Below, one piece after another: positions 55,529 to 64,000 of a stretch of 64,000 nucleotides of DNA. Position numbers and translations under genes: made by a program. Location: the NCBI RefSeq assembly GCF_002081825.1, contig NZ_MUKU01000006.1, forward strand, positions 124,001 through 188,000, read 5' to 3'. The notes beneath the pieces were generated by a model. The model ran no database searches and had not been told where the DNA came from. It saw only the letters and a program-made list of their open reading frames with translations. Origin of the DNA: Chromobacterium haemolyticum. Lineage in GTDB: Bacteria > Pseudomonadota > Gammaproteobacteria > Burkholderiales > Chromobacteriaceae. Every line of letters starts with the position of its first letter. Position 1 is the first letter of the stretch.

Positions 55529-56917
55529 GCCCAGGTTGGCGATGAAGCCGGTTTCGTCCGCCAGGCAGCGCAGGTCCAGCCATAGCCGGCCGTCGGCCAA
55601 GCGGCCTATTACCGGCCGCGGCAGCGCGCGAAGCGCTTCGGCCAGCCGTTCTAGCGTGCCGCCTCGGCCGTCGGCAGGCGAAACCGTCAGCGCCCAGCTG
55701 GGCAAGCGGTCCACCGGCAGCGAGCCGCTGCCGATCTGGGACAGGCAGGCGGCGTTCTCCACCAGATAGTCCGCTCCCAGCGCGGCGGCCAGCGGGGCGC
55801 TCAGGCGCTCGGCGCTGGCGCGCATCGCCGTTTGCGGGCGGGTCAGCAGGCGCAGCGTCGGCAGGGTTTCGGTCAGCCGGTCCGGCTCCAGATAAAGCCG
55901 CAGCGTGGCCTCCAGCGCTGCCAGTGTCATCTTGTCGCAGCGCAGCGCGCGTTTGAGCGGGTGTTGCTGAATCTTGTCTATCCATTCGCGCTTGCCGATG
56001 ATCAGACCGGCCTGCGGCCCGCCCAGCAGCTTATCGCCGGAGAAGCTGACCAGGTCTACGCCGGCGGCGATCATCTGCTGCGGCATCGGCTCGTGAGGCA
56101 GGCCGTAAGCGGCCAGGTCGATCAGCGCGCCGGAGCCCAGATCGGTAGCCACCGGCAGGCCGCGTTCGCGCGCCAGTTCGGCCAGTTCCGCCTCCGCCAC
56201 GCTGCTGGCGAAACCCTGAATCGCGTAATTGCTGGTGTGGACCTTGAGCAGGAGGCCGGTTTCCGCCGTGATGGCGTTGCGATAGTCCTTCAGGTGAGTG
56301 CGGTTGGTGGCGCCCACTTCCACCAGCCGGCAGCCGGCCTGGCGCATCACGTCCGGCATGCGGAAGGCGCCGCCGATCTCCACCATCTCGCCGCGGGACA
56401 GAATGACCTCGCGGCCGGCGGCGACGGTGGACAGCATGATGAGCACCGCCGCCGCGTTGTTGTTGACCACGCAGGCGGCCTCGGCGCCGGTGAGTTCGCG
56501 CAATAGTTCGCTGACCGCCTGGTCCCGGTGGCCGCGGCCGGCGCCTTGCAGGTCGAATTCCAGCGTCGCGGCTTCGCGCATCGCCGCGGTCACGGCGTCC
56601 ACCGCGGCCTCGGCCATAGGCGCGCGGCCCAGATTGGTGTGCAAGACAGTGCCGGAAAGGTTGAACACCGGCCGCATCCGCATGCGCTGGCGCTCGGCGA
56701 CTCGATCGCCTACGGCGGCGGCGAGGCTGTCGTCGCTGGCTGCCCAGGGTGGCAGCGCGTGCTGTTCGCGTATGGTCCGGCGCGCCTGCTCCAGCGTTTG
56801 GCGCACGGCTTCGGCCAGCGCGGCGTTGCCGTGGCGGCCCAGCAGGCGGGACAGACGGTCGTGGCTCAGCAGGCGGTCTACGGAGGGCAGGCGGGTATAC
56901 AGGTTTTTCAGGTCCAT
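55511..56917 (-). CDS. selA: L-seryl-tRNA(Sec) selenium transferase
   Basis: SelA converts Ser-tRNA-Sec to Sec-tRNA-Sec with selenophosphate. The 468-residue PLP protein follows Escherichia coli SelA closely: [16 protein letters not shown] at the start, [46 protein letters not shown], and the PLP lysine in [14 protein letters not shown]. The ATG at 56917 (GGAAG before it) gives the expected length; 56950 is possible. The selD gene needed for selenophosphate is not in the window. Confidence 0.96.
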   Translation of the reverse strand: MDLKNLYTRLPSVDRLLSHDRLSRLLGRHGNAALAEAVRQTLEQARRTIREQHALPPWAASDDSLAAAVGDRVAERQRMRMRPVFNLSGTVLHTNLGRAPMAEAAVDAVTAAMREAATLEFDLQGAGRGHRDQAVSELLRELTGAEAACVVNNNAAAVLIMLSTVAAGREVILSRGEMVEIGGAFRMPDVMRQAGCRLVEVGATNRTHLKDYRNAITAETGLLLKVHTSNYAIQGFASSVAEAELAELARERGLPVATDLGSGALIDLAAYGLPHEPMPQQMIAAGVDLVSFSGDKLLGGPQAGLIIGKREWIDKIQQHPLKRALRCDKMTLAALEATLRLYLEPDRLTETLPTLRLLTRPQTAMRASAERLSAPLAAALGADYLVENAACLSQIGSGSLPVDRLPSWALTVSPADGRGGTLERLAEALRALPRPVIGRLADGRLWLDLRCLADETGFIANLGSLARP

Positions 56918-56984
56918 GGAAGCTTCCGGCGCGGCGTCAGATTCCTTCATTTTACCCGCTTACGCTCGAGAGCTGCCGGCTGCG

Positions 56985-56990
56985 TATAAT
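56985..56990 (+). promoter_or_regulatory. Consensus -10 box seven bases before the srkA start codon
   Basis: A perfect TATAAT lies at 56985-56990. A transcript starting seven bases after it would begin at 56997, the A of the srkA ATG, so the mRNA may be leaderless. No good -35 and no ribosome site are seen. Confidence 0.5.
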
Positions 56991-56996
56991 GCCCGA

Positions 56997-57986
56997 ATGC
57001 AGACACCTCAAACGCCTCCCTTCGCCGGCCTGACGCCGGACGCCATTCTCCACGCAGTGGACAGCCTCGGCCTTTACAGCTCCGGCAGCCTGCTGGCGCT
57101 GAACAGCTACGAGAACCGGGTTTATCAGATCGGCATTGACGACGCCGCGCCGCTGGTGGCCAAGTTTTATCGGCCGGAGCGCTGGAGCGATGAGCAGATA
57201 CTGGAGGAGCACGCGTTTTCGCTGGAACTGGCGGAGCGCGAGATCCCGGTGGTGCCGCCGTTGGCCTTCAAGGGCGCCACCTTGCATCATCACGGCGGTT
57301 TCCGTTTCGCCTTGTTTCCGCGTCGCGGCGGCCGGGTGCCGGAGTTGGGCGACGCGCGCACGCTGGAATGGATAGGCCGCTTTCTGGGCCGCATCCACGC
57401 TTTGGGCCGGGTGGAGAGCTACGCGCGGCGGCCGGCTTTGGACGCGGACAGCTTCGGCCGCGAGCCGGCGGACTATCTATTGCGGCACGCGGACTTGCCG
57501 CCGGAACTGCGCGAAGTCTTCCGCGGCGTGCTGGAGCAGGCGCTGGCCGGTGTCGACCGCGCTTACCAGCGCGCCGGCGCGGTGAGCGCGCTGCGGCTGC
57601 ACGGCGATTGCCATGTCGGAAATATGTTGTGGACCGACGACGGTCCGCATTTCGTCGACTTTGACGATAGCCGCATGGGACCGGCGGTGCAGGATTTGTG
57701 GATGTTGCTGTCCGGCAGCCGCGAGGAGCAATCGGCGCAGTTGGCCGAGGTGCTGGCCGGCTACGAGGACTTTTGCGAGTTCGACCTGCGCGAACTGCAT
57801 CTGCTGGAGGCCTTGCGCACCTTGCGTCTGATCCATTACAGCGCCTGGCTGGCGCGGCGTTGGCACGATCCAGCTTTTCCAGCCGCCTTCCCCTGGTTCA
57901 ACAGCCAGCGTTATTGGGAGGAACAGATTCTGACCTTGCGCGAGCAGATTGCGCTGTTGGACGAACCGCCGTTGTGGTCGGTGTAA
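56997..57986 (+). CDS. srkA: Stress response kinase A (YihE/RdoA family)
   Basis: A 329-residue Ser/Thr protein kinase with the aminoglycoside-phosphotransferase fold; in Escherichia coli it counteracts stress-induced cell death. The blocks LNSYENRVYQIG near residue 39, the catalytic RLHGDCHVGNMLW near 201, and HFVDFDDSRMGPAVQDLWML near 218 (metal-binding DFDD) are diagnostic. The ATG at 56997 has no ribosome site and a TATAAT directly upstream. The stop codon TAA touches the left end of the second dispersed element. Confidence 0.93.
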   Translation: MQTPQTPPFAGLTPDAILHAVDSLGLYSSGSLLALNSYENRVYQIGIDDAAPLVAKFYRPERWSDEQILEEHAFSLELAEREIPVVPPLAFKGATLHHHGGFRFALFPRRGGRVPELGDARTLEWIGRFLGRIHALGRVESYARRPALDADSFGREPADYLLRHADLPPELREVFRGVLEQALAGVDRAYQRAGAVSALRLHGDCHVGNMLWTDDGPHFVDFDDSRMGPAVQDLWMLLSGSREEQSAQLAEVLAGYEDFCEFDLRELHLLEALRTLRLIHYSAWLARRWHDPAFPAAFPWFNSQRYWEEQILTLREQIALLDEPPLWSV

Positions 57987-58128
57987 GAGCGATTTTACGA
58001 TCTCACGAGCAAGAGCGAGACAAGGCGAAAACGGCATAGAAAGCGGAGTGTTCTCGTGGTATGAGCATTTAGAAGGGGGACTCACCGCGTCACGTCTTAC
58101 AACGCGCAGCAGATCGTAAACAGGTTCT
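57986..58128. repeat. Dispersed intergenic element, copy 2
   Basis: This 143-base copy has left end AGAGCGATTTTACGATC and right end GATCGTAAACAGGTTCT. It shares CGAGACAAGGCG, AAAGCGGA, CGTGGTA-TGAGCATTT and CGCGCAGC-GATCG with copy 1 at 32025-32154, in the same order, with a 13-base length difference in the second half. Its left end overlaps the TAA stop of srkA. Confidence 0.8.
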
Positions 58129-58151
58129 ACTCGCGGGCTCAAAGTCTGGGG

Positions 58152-59354
58152 TCAGCCGGTGCTGGCCTCCTTATGCTGCTGCATTCTTTCCTTGACCCAG
58201 CTTTCGAAGTGGGGCGCGTCCATCGGCTTGGCGATGAAATAGCCCTGGCCCATCAGGCAACCGCGGTTGCCCATGAAGTCCAGATCGGTGGTGGTTTCTA
58301 TGCCTTCCGCCACCGTGGTCAGCTGCATGCGCTGCGCCAGTTCGATCACGCTGTTGAGCACGGCTTCCAGGTGCGGTTTGGTGGACACCGAGGTGACTAG
58401 TGATTGGTCTATCTTCAGTTCGGTGAACGGGAAGCGGGTCAGTTGCTGCAAGGTGGCGAAGCCGGTGCCGAAGTCGTCGATGGACAGGCCCAGGCCGCCC
58501 AGCCGCAGCCGGGCGGCGATGCCGATGGCCTCGGCCAGATTGTCGGCGATGGCGGTTTCGGTCACTTCGAAGATGATGAAGCGCGGCGGCACGTGAGTGC
58601 TGAGCAGCCGCTGCTCGATTTGCTGGGTCAGGTCGTCGCCCTTCAGCGATAGCGCGGACAGATTGACCGACAACGGCAACCGCAGGCCGCGGCGCGCCCA
58701 TTCCTGCCATTGCTTCAGGCCTTGGTCCAGCATGTTTAGCGTCAGTTCGGTGGCCCAGCCGCTGGTTTCCACCACCGGGATGAAGCGGGCGGGCGAGACG
58801 ATGCCGAGTTCCGGGTGCTGCCAGCGCGCCAGCATTTCCGCGCCTTTGAGCAAGCCGCCGTTGAGAGTGACCTTGGGCTGGTAGTAGGGAATGATCTCGC
58901 CCTTGTCCAGGGCCTCGCGCACCTCTACCTCGCTGAACAGTTCGGCATGGTGTTCGTCGCCGCCCTTGGGCGTCCACACCCGTTTGAGCAGGTCCAGCAG
59001 CTCCGGCTGGCGCAGCGGCTTCTTTAAGCCGCCAAGCACCGGCAGCCCAAGCTCCCGTCCCATCAGCTCCACGGTGGAGATCAGCAGATAGTCTTTGCTG
59101 GAAGTGACCACCAGCGGCGCGTTCAGCCCCTCTCTGGCCATGTGCTGCATGACTTGTACGCCGTCCAGTTTGGGCATTTCCAAATCCAGCAGGATCAGGC
59201 TGGGCAGATGCTCGCGCATCCGCTCCAGGCCTTCCTCGCCGTTGGCGGCCTGGCGGATCTGCTGCGCGCCCAGGCCTTGGCAGATCTCGCAGCCGTGCTG
59301 GCGCTGCAAGGTGCTGTCGTCGATGATCAGGACGTCCTGGATATCCAGTTGCAT
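58152..59354 (-). CDS. Response regulator with EAL (c-di-GMP phosphodiesterase) domain
   Basis: A 400-residue cytosolic protein. Residues 1-130 are a receiver domain (VLIIDDSTLQRQHG, phospho-Asp in LILLDLEMPKLDG). Residues 145-390 are an EAL domain: YYQPKVTLNGGLLKGAEMLA starts it, then VNLSALSL, FEVTETAIA, IDDFGTGFATLQQL, LKIDQSLV, and TVAEGIET. The signature reads AEMLARW, which keeps the catalytic glutamate, so c-di-GMP hydrolysis is likely. It follows cheB by 13 bases in the chemotaxis operon and probably connects chemotaxis with the motile/sessile switch. Confidence 0.92.
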   Translation of the reverse strand: MQLDIQDVLIIDDSTLQRQHGCEICQGLGAQQIRQAANGEEGLERMREHLPSLILLDLEMPKLDGVQVMQHMAREGLNAPLVVTSSKDYLLISTVELMGRELGLPVLGGLKKPLRQPELLDLLKRVWTPKGGDEHHAELFSEVEVREALDKGEIIPYYQPKVTLNGGLLKGAEMLARWQHPELGIVSPARFIPVVETSGWATELTLNMLDQGLKQWQEWARRGLRLPLSVNLSALSLKGDDLTQQIEQRLLSTHVPPRFIIFEVTETAIADNLAEAIGIAARLRLGGLGLSIDDFGTGFATLQQLTRFPFTELKIDQSLVTSVSTKPHLEAVLNSVIELAQRMQLTTVAEGIETTTDLDFMGNRGCLMGQGYFIAKPMDAPHFESWVKERMQQHKEASTG

Positions 59355-59367
59355 GGTGTTTCCTCGT

Positions 59368-60486
59368 TCAGCGGCAAATCGCCTTGGCGATGGTGTCCAG
59401 CGACATCACTTCGTCGGCCGCGCCCAAGCGGATCGCTTCCTTGGGCATGCCAAACACGACGCAGCTTTCCTCGTCTTGAGCGATGGTCTTGGCGCCGCAA
59501 TCGTGCATTTCCTTCAAGCCCTTGGCGCCGTCGTCTCCCATGCCGGTCATGATGATGCCCAGCGCGTTCTTGCCGGCGAACTTGGCGGCGGAGCGGAACA
59601 GCACGTCCACCGACGGTTTGTGGCGGCTGACCAGCGGTCCGTCCACCACTTCCACCAGATAGAAGGCGCCGCTGCGTTTGATCATCATGTGTTTGCCGCC
59701 GGGGGCGATCAGCGCGCGGCCCGGCAGGATGCGGTCGCCGTTGCTGGCTTCCTTGACTTCGATCTGGGACAGGCTGTCCAGCCGCTCGGCGAAGGAGCGG
59801 GTGAATTTTTCAGGCATGTGCTGGACGATGGCGAGGCCGGGGCAGGTGCGCGGCAAGGCGGTGAGCACGGTTTCCAACGCTTGGGTGCCGCCGGTGGAGG
59901 TGCCCACGGCGATGATGCGTTCCGTGGTGGCGAACATATTGCCGCCGGTGGGCGCGGACAGGATGGCGTCGGCGGACAGCTTGGGCCGGGTTTCCAGCGG
60001 GTTGGACGTTGGCGCCGAACCGCCGGGAGGCGCTCCGCCTCCCAACGTCGCGCCGCCGGCGGAGGGCATCACCCGCACCCGGTTCATTCGCGCGGCGGCG
60101 GCGCTGCGCACCGCTTGCACCAGCTGGTTGGCGCTCTCTTCGAGGAAGCCCTTGACCCCGGCCATGGGTTTGGCGATCACCTCCACCGCGCCGGCGGCCA
60201 TCGCCTGCATGCTGATGTCGGTGCCTTTCTGCGTCAGTGATGAGCAGATCACCACCGGAGTCGGCCGGCTGGCCATCAACTGCTTGAGAAAGGTGATGCC
60301 GTCCATGCGCGGCATCTCGATGTCCAGCACGATGACGTCCGGCCATTGCTGTTTCATTTTTTCCATCGCGGCGATGGGGTCGGTGGCCACATCCATCACC
60401 GTCATGCCGGTTGCCTGGCTGAAAACCTGGCTCAGCACTTGGCGAACCACTGCAGAGTCATCCACGATCAGCACTTTGATAGTCAT
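59368..60486 (-). CDS. cheB: Chemotaxis methylesterase CheB
   Basis: CheB removes methyl groups from chemoreceptors and deamidates them. The 372-residue protein has an N-terminal receiver domain ([14 protein letters not shown], phospho-Asp in [13 protein letters not shown]), a linker, and the C-terminal esterase with catalytic serine in [12 protein letters not shown] near residue 193, histidine in IVQHMP, and aspartate in [12 protein letters not shown]. Its start overlaps the cheD stop by four bases. Confidence 0.97.
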   Translation of the reverse strand: MTIKVLIVDDSAVVRQVLSQVFSQATGMTVMDVATDPIAAMEKMKQQWPDVIVLDIEMPRMDGITFLKQLMASRPTPVVICSSLTQKGTDISMQAMAAGAVEVIAKPMAGVKGFLEESANQLVQAVRSAAAARMNRVRVMPSAGGATLGGGAPPGGSAPTSNPLETRPKLSADAILSAPTGGNMFATTERIIAVGTSTGGTQALETVLTALPRTCPGLAIVQHMPEKFTRSFAERLDSLSQIEVKEASNGDRILPGRALIAPGGKHMMIKRSGAFYLVEVVDGPLVSRHKPSVDVLFRSAAKFAGKNALGIIMTGMGDDGAKGLKEMHDCGAKTIAQDEESCVVFGMPKEAIRLGAADEVMSLDTIAKAICR

Positions 60487-61007
60487 GCCCGAGTCCTTGC
60501 CTTATGGTGTGCGGAAATCCTGCTCATGTCCGCGTCTTGCGTCTGTTTTACCCACACATCGCCCGTGGCCAGATCGAACATCACCAACCGCGGGCTGTTG
60601 CCGCCCAAATCCTCCGCATGCACGGATAGCCCGAGTTGCTTGACCAACTGGTAGGCCATGTCGATATTGCGCGACGGCACGTCGTGCGGCTGATCGCGCT
60701 CGACGCCTGCCAGCACCGCGGCTCCGCCCACCAGCTTGGCGTGGAATTCCTGCAAGGGCAGCCCGGAGGTCAGCACCTCGTGCAGCATCAACAGCATGGC
60801 TTCGTCGCCGTAGCGGCCGGACAGTGTCGATGGCCTTCGATCGGTGCGCCGCGCCAGCAGGTAGTGGCACATTCCCCCGATTTTGGCCTTGGGGTGCCAC
60901 AGCGTGATCGAGACGCAGGAGCCTAGCAGCGTGCGGATCTTGTGGTGCTTGTCGCCGAAGTACCAATCGCCGGGATGCAGGAAAATATCGACGTCTTGTT
61001 TTGTCAT
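60483..61007 (-). CDS. cheD: Chemoreceptor glutamine deamidase CheD
   Basis: A 174-residue protein that deamidates receptor glutamines. The catalytic cysteine lies in [16 protein letters not shown] near residue 31, with the histidine of GGMCHYLL further on. [18 protein letters not shown] at the start is typical of the proteobacterial form. It overlaps cheB by four bases (ATGA). cheR, which usually stands next to cheD, is missing at this place. Confidence 0.95.
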   Translation of the reverse strand: MTKQDVDIFLHPGDWYFGDKHHKIRTLLGSCVSITLWHPKAKIGGMCHYLLARRTDRRPSTLSGRYGDEAMLLMLHEVLTSGLPLQEFHAKLVGGAAVLAGVERDQPHDVPSRNIDMAYQLVKQLGLSVHAEDLGGNSPRLVMFDLATGDVWVKQTQDADMSRISAHHKARTRA

Positions 61008-61083
61008 TACCAGGGCCTTTGTGCCGAAGGTGGGCCAAGCGACCGGTTCATTCGTTTCAATGTAGATCAGTTGCCGCGCCGTT

Positions 61084-62664
61084 TCAGGGTGGATTCGACA
61101 CGCTCTCCGCCTCCGCGTTTGTCTCCTGGATCAGAAAGTAAGCGATTTGCTGTTGCAGGCGCGCCGCCTGTTTGTGCACTTCGGCGGCGGTGGCCGCCAG
61201 TGCTTCGCTGTTGGAGGTATTGCGTTGGGACACCTCGCCCAGGTGTTCCATCGCGTCGCGGACTTGGGAGATGCCGCGCGCTTCTTCCCGGCTGGCGGCG
61301 CTGATGCCGCCCACCAGTTCCGCGGTGGCCGCGCTGCGCTCCAGAATGCCGGACAGCACGCGAGCGGCCTGTCGCGCTTCATGGCGGCTGTGCCGGGCCA
61401 GTTCGCTGATTTCCCGGGCGGCGTGATGGCTGCGTTCGGCCAACTTGCGCACGTCGTCTGCCACTACGGCGAAGCCGTGGCCGTGCGGCCCGGCCGTGGC
61501 GGCTTCGATGGCGGCGTTGAGCGCCAGCAAATTGGTTTGGTAGGCGATGTCTTCGACGCTTGCGATGCGCTCGGCAATCTGTTCCAGCGCGCTTTCCGCG
61601 GTTTGCACCGCTTGTTTGCCGTCAGCCACCTGCCGCGCGGCGTCGTGCGCGGCGGCGTTGGTCAGTTCCGCCTGAGCCAGATTGCCTTGGCTGACGTCGT
61701 GCATTTGAGCGCAGGATTGGGCGGTGGCGCCGACGCTGAGCGCGGCGGCCCAGCTGTTTTGCGCCAGCGCCTCGGCGGTGGCTCGGATTTCGCGGGCGCT
61801 GTCGGCCAGTTGGTCGGCGCTGTGACGCACGTCTTGGATGATGTCGCTCAGGTGGCGGCTGCTGTATTCCAAGGTGGAGTGCACGCTGCGGCGCGTTCCC
61901 GCGGGCGGTTTGCCGCCGCGCCATAGCCGGCCGGCAGCCATTTCACGCATGCGCTCGGCCAGCGCGTCGGGTTCCGCGCCCAGGATGCGCCACAGCTTGC
62001 GGTGGATAGCCCAGGCCAGCAGCAGGCCAGCCAGCGCGCTGCCTCCGGCCAGCGCCAGCAGCAGCGTTTTCAATTCCCGGCCGCGGCGCTCCGCTTGCCG
62101 GGCGGCTTGCTCGCGCAAGGCATGCGTTTGTTCGCGCAGCTGCCGCAGCGGAACGAGCAGCGCCGGGGCCGCCTGGTCCAGCGCTTTGCGGGCTTCGTAT
62201 TTCTGGTTGGCGGCGGCTTGGCGCATGCCTTGGTCCAATAGCACGAAAGCCTGTTCGCGCTGGGCTTGCAGCCGCCGCATCGAGCCTTGCAGTTCCGTTT
62301 TGCCCGGAGCTTGTTGCCGTTCGATGGCGTCGGCGAGTTTCCGCTCCAGTTCCAGGTAGCGGCCGCGGGCGGCGAGATAACTTTCGCGCCAGGACTGGAT
62401 GTCGCGGCGGCTGGAGACGATGATCAGCGAGCGGTAGTCTATGCGCATTTCTTGGAGCTGGACGTGCATGCGGTCGCTAAGCCGGGCGTGGCGGCCATAG
62501 ACCTGGGTGATCTCCTCCAGCTGAACGTGGAATTGTTCCAGGCCGTACAGCCCCGCGCCGATCAGGGCCAGCAGCAGAAACAGCAGCGCGCCGAATCCCA
62601 GTTTCAGCTGTCGGGAGACGGATAAGGGACTTTGGCCGGGCGCGGGGGCGAAGTGGGCCGGCAT
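61084..62664 (-). CDS. Methyl-accepting chemotaxis protein with altered signalling tip
   Basis: A 526-residue chemoreceptor. TM1 is at about residues 22-45 ([20 protein letters not shown]), the helical periplasmic domain runs to about 200, and TM2 follows ([20 protein letters not shown]). The HAMP region is short and unclear. The tip reads [20 protein letters not shown], whereas most receptors have EAARAGE; the arginine that makes trimer contacts is threonine, and the following Glu is proline. It lies between cheW and cheD on the same strand. The ligand is unknown. Confidence 0.9.
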   Translation of the reverse strand: MPAHFAPAPGQSPLSVSRQLKLGFGALLFLLLALIGAGLYGLEQFHVQLEEITQVYGRHARLSDRMHVQLQEMRIDYRSLIIVSSRRDIQSWRESYLAARGRYLELERKLADAIERQQAPGKTELQGSMRRLQAQREQAFVLLDQGMRQAAANQKYEARKALDQAAPALLVPLRQLREQTHALREQAARQAERRGRELKTLLLALAGGSALAGLLLAWAIHRKLWRILGAEPDALAERMREMAAGRLWRGGKPPAGTRRSVHSTLEYSSRHLSDIIQDVRHSADQLADSAREIRATAEALAQNSWAAALSVGATAQSCAQMHDVSQGNLAQAELTNAAAHDAARQVADGKQAVQTAESALEQIAERIASVEDIAYQTNLLALNAAIEAATAGPHGHGFAVVADDVRKLAERSHHAAREISELARHSRHEARQAARVLSGILERSAATAELVGGISAASREEARGISQVRDAMEHLGEVSQRNTSNSEALAATAAEVHKQAARLQQQIAYFLIQETNAEAESVSNPP

Positions 62665-62670
62665 GACCGC

Positions 62671-63231
62671 TCAGGCCTTTTCCGTTTGGGGTTCCGCAGT
62701 GGTTTCCTGCTGGCCCAGGCTGGAGATCAAGGCCATTTCATCGACCGACAGTACTTTGTTGACGTTGAGAAGCACGATGAAGTGGCCGTCCAGCTTGGCC
62801 ATGCCGGCGATGAAGTCGACGCGGATCTTGCTGCCGAACTGGGGCGGCGGCTCAATGTCGGCGTCGGGAATGGCCAGCACCTCGTGCACCGCGTCCACCA
62901 GGATGCCGATCAACTGCAGCTGGTCCTCGCCTTCGACTTCGATGATGACGACGCAGGTGCGGCGGTTGATTTCGGTTTCGCCGCGGGCGAAGCGCAGCGA
63001 CAGGTCGATCACCGGCACCACCGAGCCGCGCAAATTCATCACGCCGCGGATAAAGGGCGGCATCAGCGGCACATGGGTGGGTTTCAGGTATTCCAGGATT
63101 TCGCGTATCGCCAGGATGCCGATGGCGAAGACGTCGCCGCCCAGCTGGAAAGTCAGGTATTGGCGGGCGTCGGCCTGCGCTTCGGCGGAGGCGGCGTTGT
63201 CGTGCTTACGCTGTAGATGGAGCGGTTTCAT
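62671..63231 (-). CDS. cheW: Chemotaxis coupling protein CheW
   Basis: CheW links receptors to the kinase CheA. The 186-residue protein has the double beta-barrel pattern: YLTFQLGGDVFAIGILAIRE near residue 25, PFIRGVMNLRGSVVPVIDLS near 58, and IGILVDAVHEVLAIPDADIE near 110. The long tail (TTAEPQTEKA) is polar. It lies seven bases before the receptor gene on the same strand. Confidence 0.96.
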   Translation of the reverse strand: MKPLHLQRKHDNAASAEAQADARQYLTFQLGGDVFAIGILAIREILEYLKPTHVPLMPPFIRGVMNLRGSVVPVIDLSLRFARGETEINRRTCVVIIEVEGEDQLQLIGILVDAVHEVLAIPDADIEPPPQFGSKIRVDFIAGMAKLDGHFIVLLNVNKVLSVDEMALISSLGQQETTAEPQTEKA

Positions 63232-63243
63232 GGCGCTGTCCGG

Positions 63244-64000
63244 TTAGAAACGGATGAAGTCGGACTCTTCCGCCAGTGGCGGGTGCAGCGGCTTATGCGG
63301 CAACAGGGGCTCGCGCCGAGCGCGCGGCGGCGCAGGGTGGAAGGATTCGGCGGCGCCCAGCTTGAAGTAGCCCATCAACTCGTGCAGGTGTTCGGCCTGA
63401 TCGTTCATTTCCTCGGCGGTGGAGGCAAGCTCCTCGCTGGCGGACGCGTTCTGCTGCGTGGTCAGGCTCAGTTGCTGGATGGCGGAGTTGATCTGGCTGA
63501 CGCCGCTGGCCTGTTCGTTGGAGGCGGCGGCGATCTCCTGCACCAGGTCGGCGGTGCGGCTGCTGGAGCGGACGATTTCCTCCAGGAACTGACCGGCCTG
63601 TTCGGCCAGCTTGACGCTGCTGCCGGCCACGCCGCTGATTTCCTGGGCGGCGATCTGGCTGCGCTCGGCCAGCTTGCGCACTTCGGCGGCCACCACGGCG
63701 AAGCCCTTGCCGTGCTCGCCGGCGCGCGCGGCTTCTATGGCGGCGTTGAGCGCCAGCAGATTGGTCTGGTAGGCGATGTCGTCGACGATGCCGATCTTGT
63801 CGGCGATCTGGCGCATTGCCTCCACGGTGCGGCGTACCGCCTCGCCGCCTTCGGCCGCCTCGCGCGAGGCCTTGGTGGCGATGCTCTCGGTGACGCGGGC
63901 GTTGTCGTTGGTCTGGCTGATGGAGGAGGACATCTCTTCCACCGAGGCGGATGTCTCCTCAATACCGGCCGCCTGTTCGCTGGCGGCCTGAGACAAGGCC
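63244..64000 (-). CDS. Methyl-accepting chemotaxis protein, C-terminal part
   Basis: The frame is open to the right edge, so only the C-terminal 250 or so residues are present. They comprise the signalling domain, with the canonical tip [20 protein letters not shown] followed by [21 protein letters not shown], methylation-helix pattern [14 protein letters not shown], and a proline-rich linker that ends in ESDFIRF. This aromatic C-terminal end resembles the tether peptides by which CheR and CheB dock on receptors. It is the first visible gene of the operon. Confidence 0.93.
   Translation of the reverse strand, partial: ALSQAASEQAAGIEETSASVEEMSSSISQTNDNARVTESIATKASREAAEGGEAVRRTVEAMRQIADKIGIVDDIAYQTNLLALNAAIEAARAGEHGKGFAVVAAEVRKLAERSQIAAQEISGVAGSSVKLAEQAGQFLEEIVRSSSRTADLVQEIAAASNEQASGVSQINSAIQQLSLTTQQNASASEELASTAEEMNDQAEHLHELMGYFKLGAAESFHPAPPRARREPLLPHKPLHPPLAEESDFIRF

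Overview
The window is chromosomal DNA of a GC-rich betaproteobacterium, most likely Chromobacterium or a close relative in the Chromobacteriaceae (Neisseriales). This placement is inference from gene content, protein flavour (RpoD, TyrS, LysA/LysR, SelA/SelB) and base composition; no database search was run. Almost all of it is ordinary chromosome: no prophage, insertion sequence, integrase or CRISPR array was seen.

Layout. 1-4270: arginine deiminase operon arcD (partial)-arcA-arcB-arcC, which makes ATP from arginine, with a terminator. 4287-8220: a patatin-like protein divergent from a PadR-controlled set: padR, two HAAS-domain membrane proteins and an exported beta-rich protein. 8280-10230: apt and an NCS2 purine permease whose frame is cut by a stop 32 codons before the natural end. 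10396-19642: gmk-rpoZ-spoT-thiS-thiG, then rpsU-yqeY-dnaG-rpoD and tRNA-Ile2(CAT). 19915-26970: a GntR regulator facing a four-gene minus-strand tyrosine decarboxylation locus (APC antiporter, tyrosine-decarboxylase-like enzyme, TyrP-type permease, tyrS), with a near-perfect FNR/ANR box upstream. 27391-34308: mltA, a BON protein, divergent lysA/lysR, alaX, rluA and two unknown proteins. 34581-42486: type II NADH dehydrogenase, an aromatic-acid-type MFS transporter, alaA, and hom-(small secreted protein)-thrC. 42496-46276: a GDSL autotransporter esterase and flgA-flgM-flgN. 46496-57986: a CbiB-like protein, a DEAD-box helicase with an altered motif II, and the selenocysteine machinery (tRNA-Sec, selB, selA) interleaved with an oxidoreductase-fold periplasmic protein plus hybrid histidine kinase, a CDF metal exporter, glpM and srkA. 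58152-64000: a chemotaxis cluster (REC-EAL protein, cheB, cheD, an MCP, cheW and a second, partial MCP).

Two amino-acid fermentation or acid-resistance routes (arginine deiminase and tyrosine decarboxylation) lie 20 kb apart. The second carries an oxygen-responsive promoter signal of the kind known for the first in other proteobacteria. Two copies of a roughly 130-143 bp palindrome-ended intergenic element sit exactly at gene stop codons (32025-32154 and 57986-58128). The observations most worth following are the tyrosine locus with its FNR box, the PadR/HAAS operon with its two operators, the cofactor-less oxidoreductase-fold/kinase pair, and the dispersed element.
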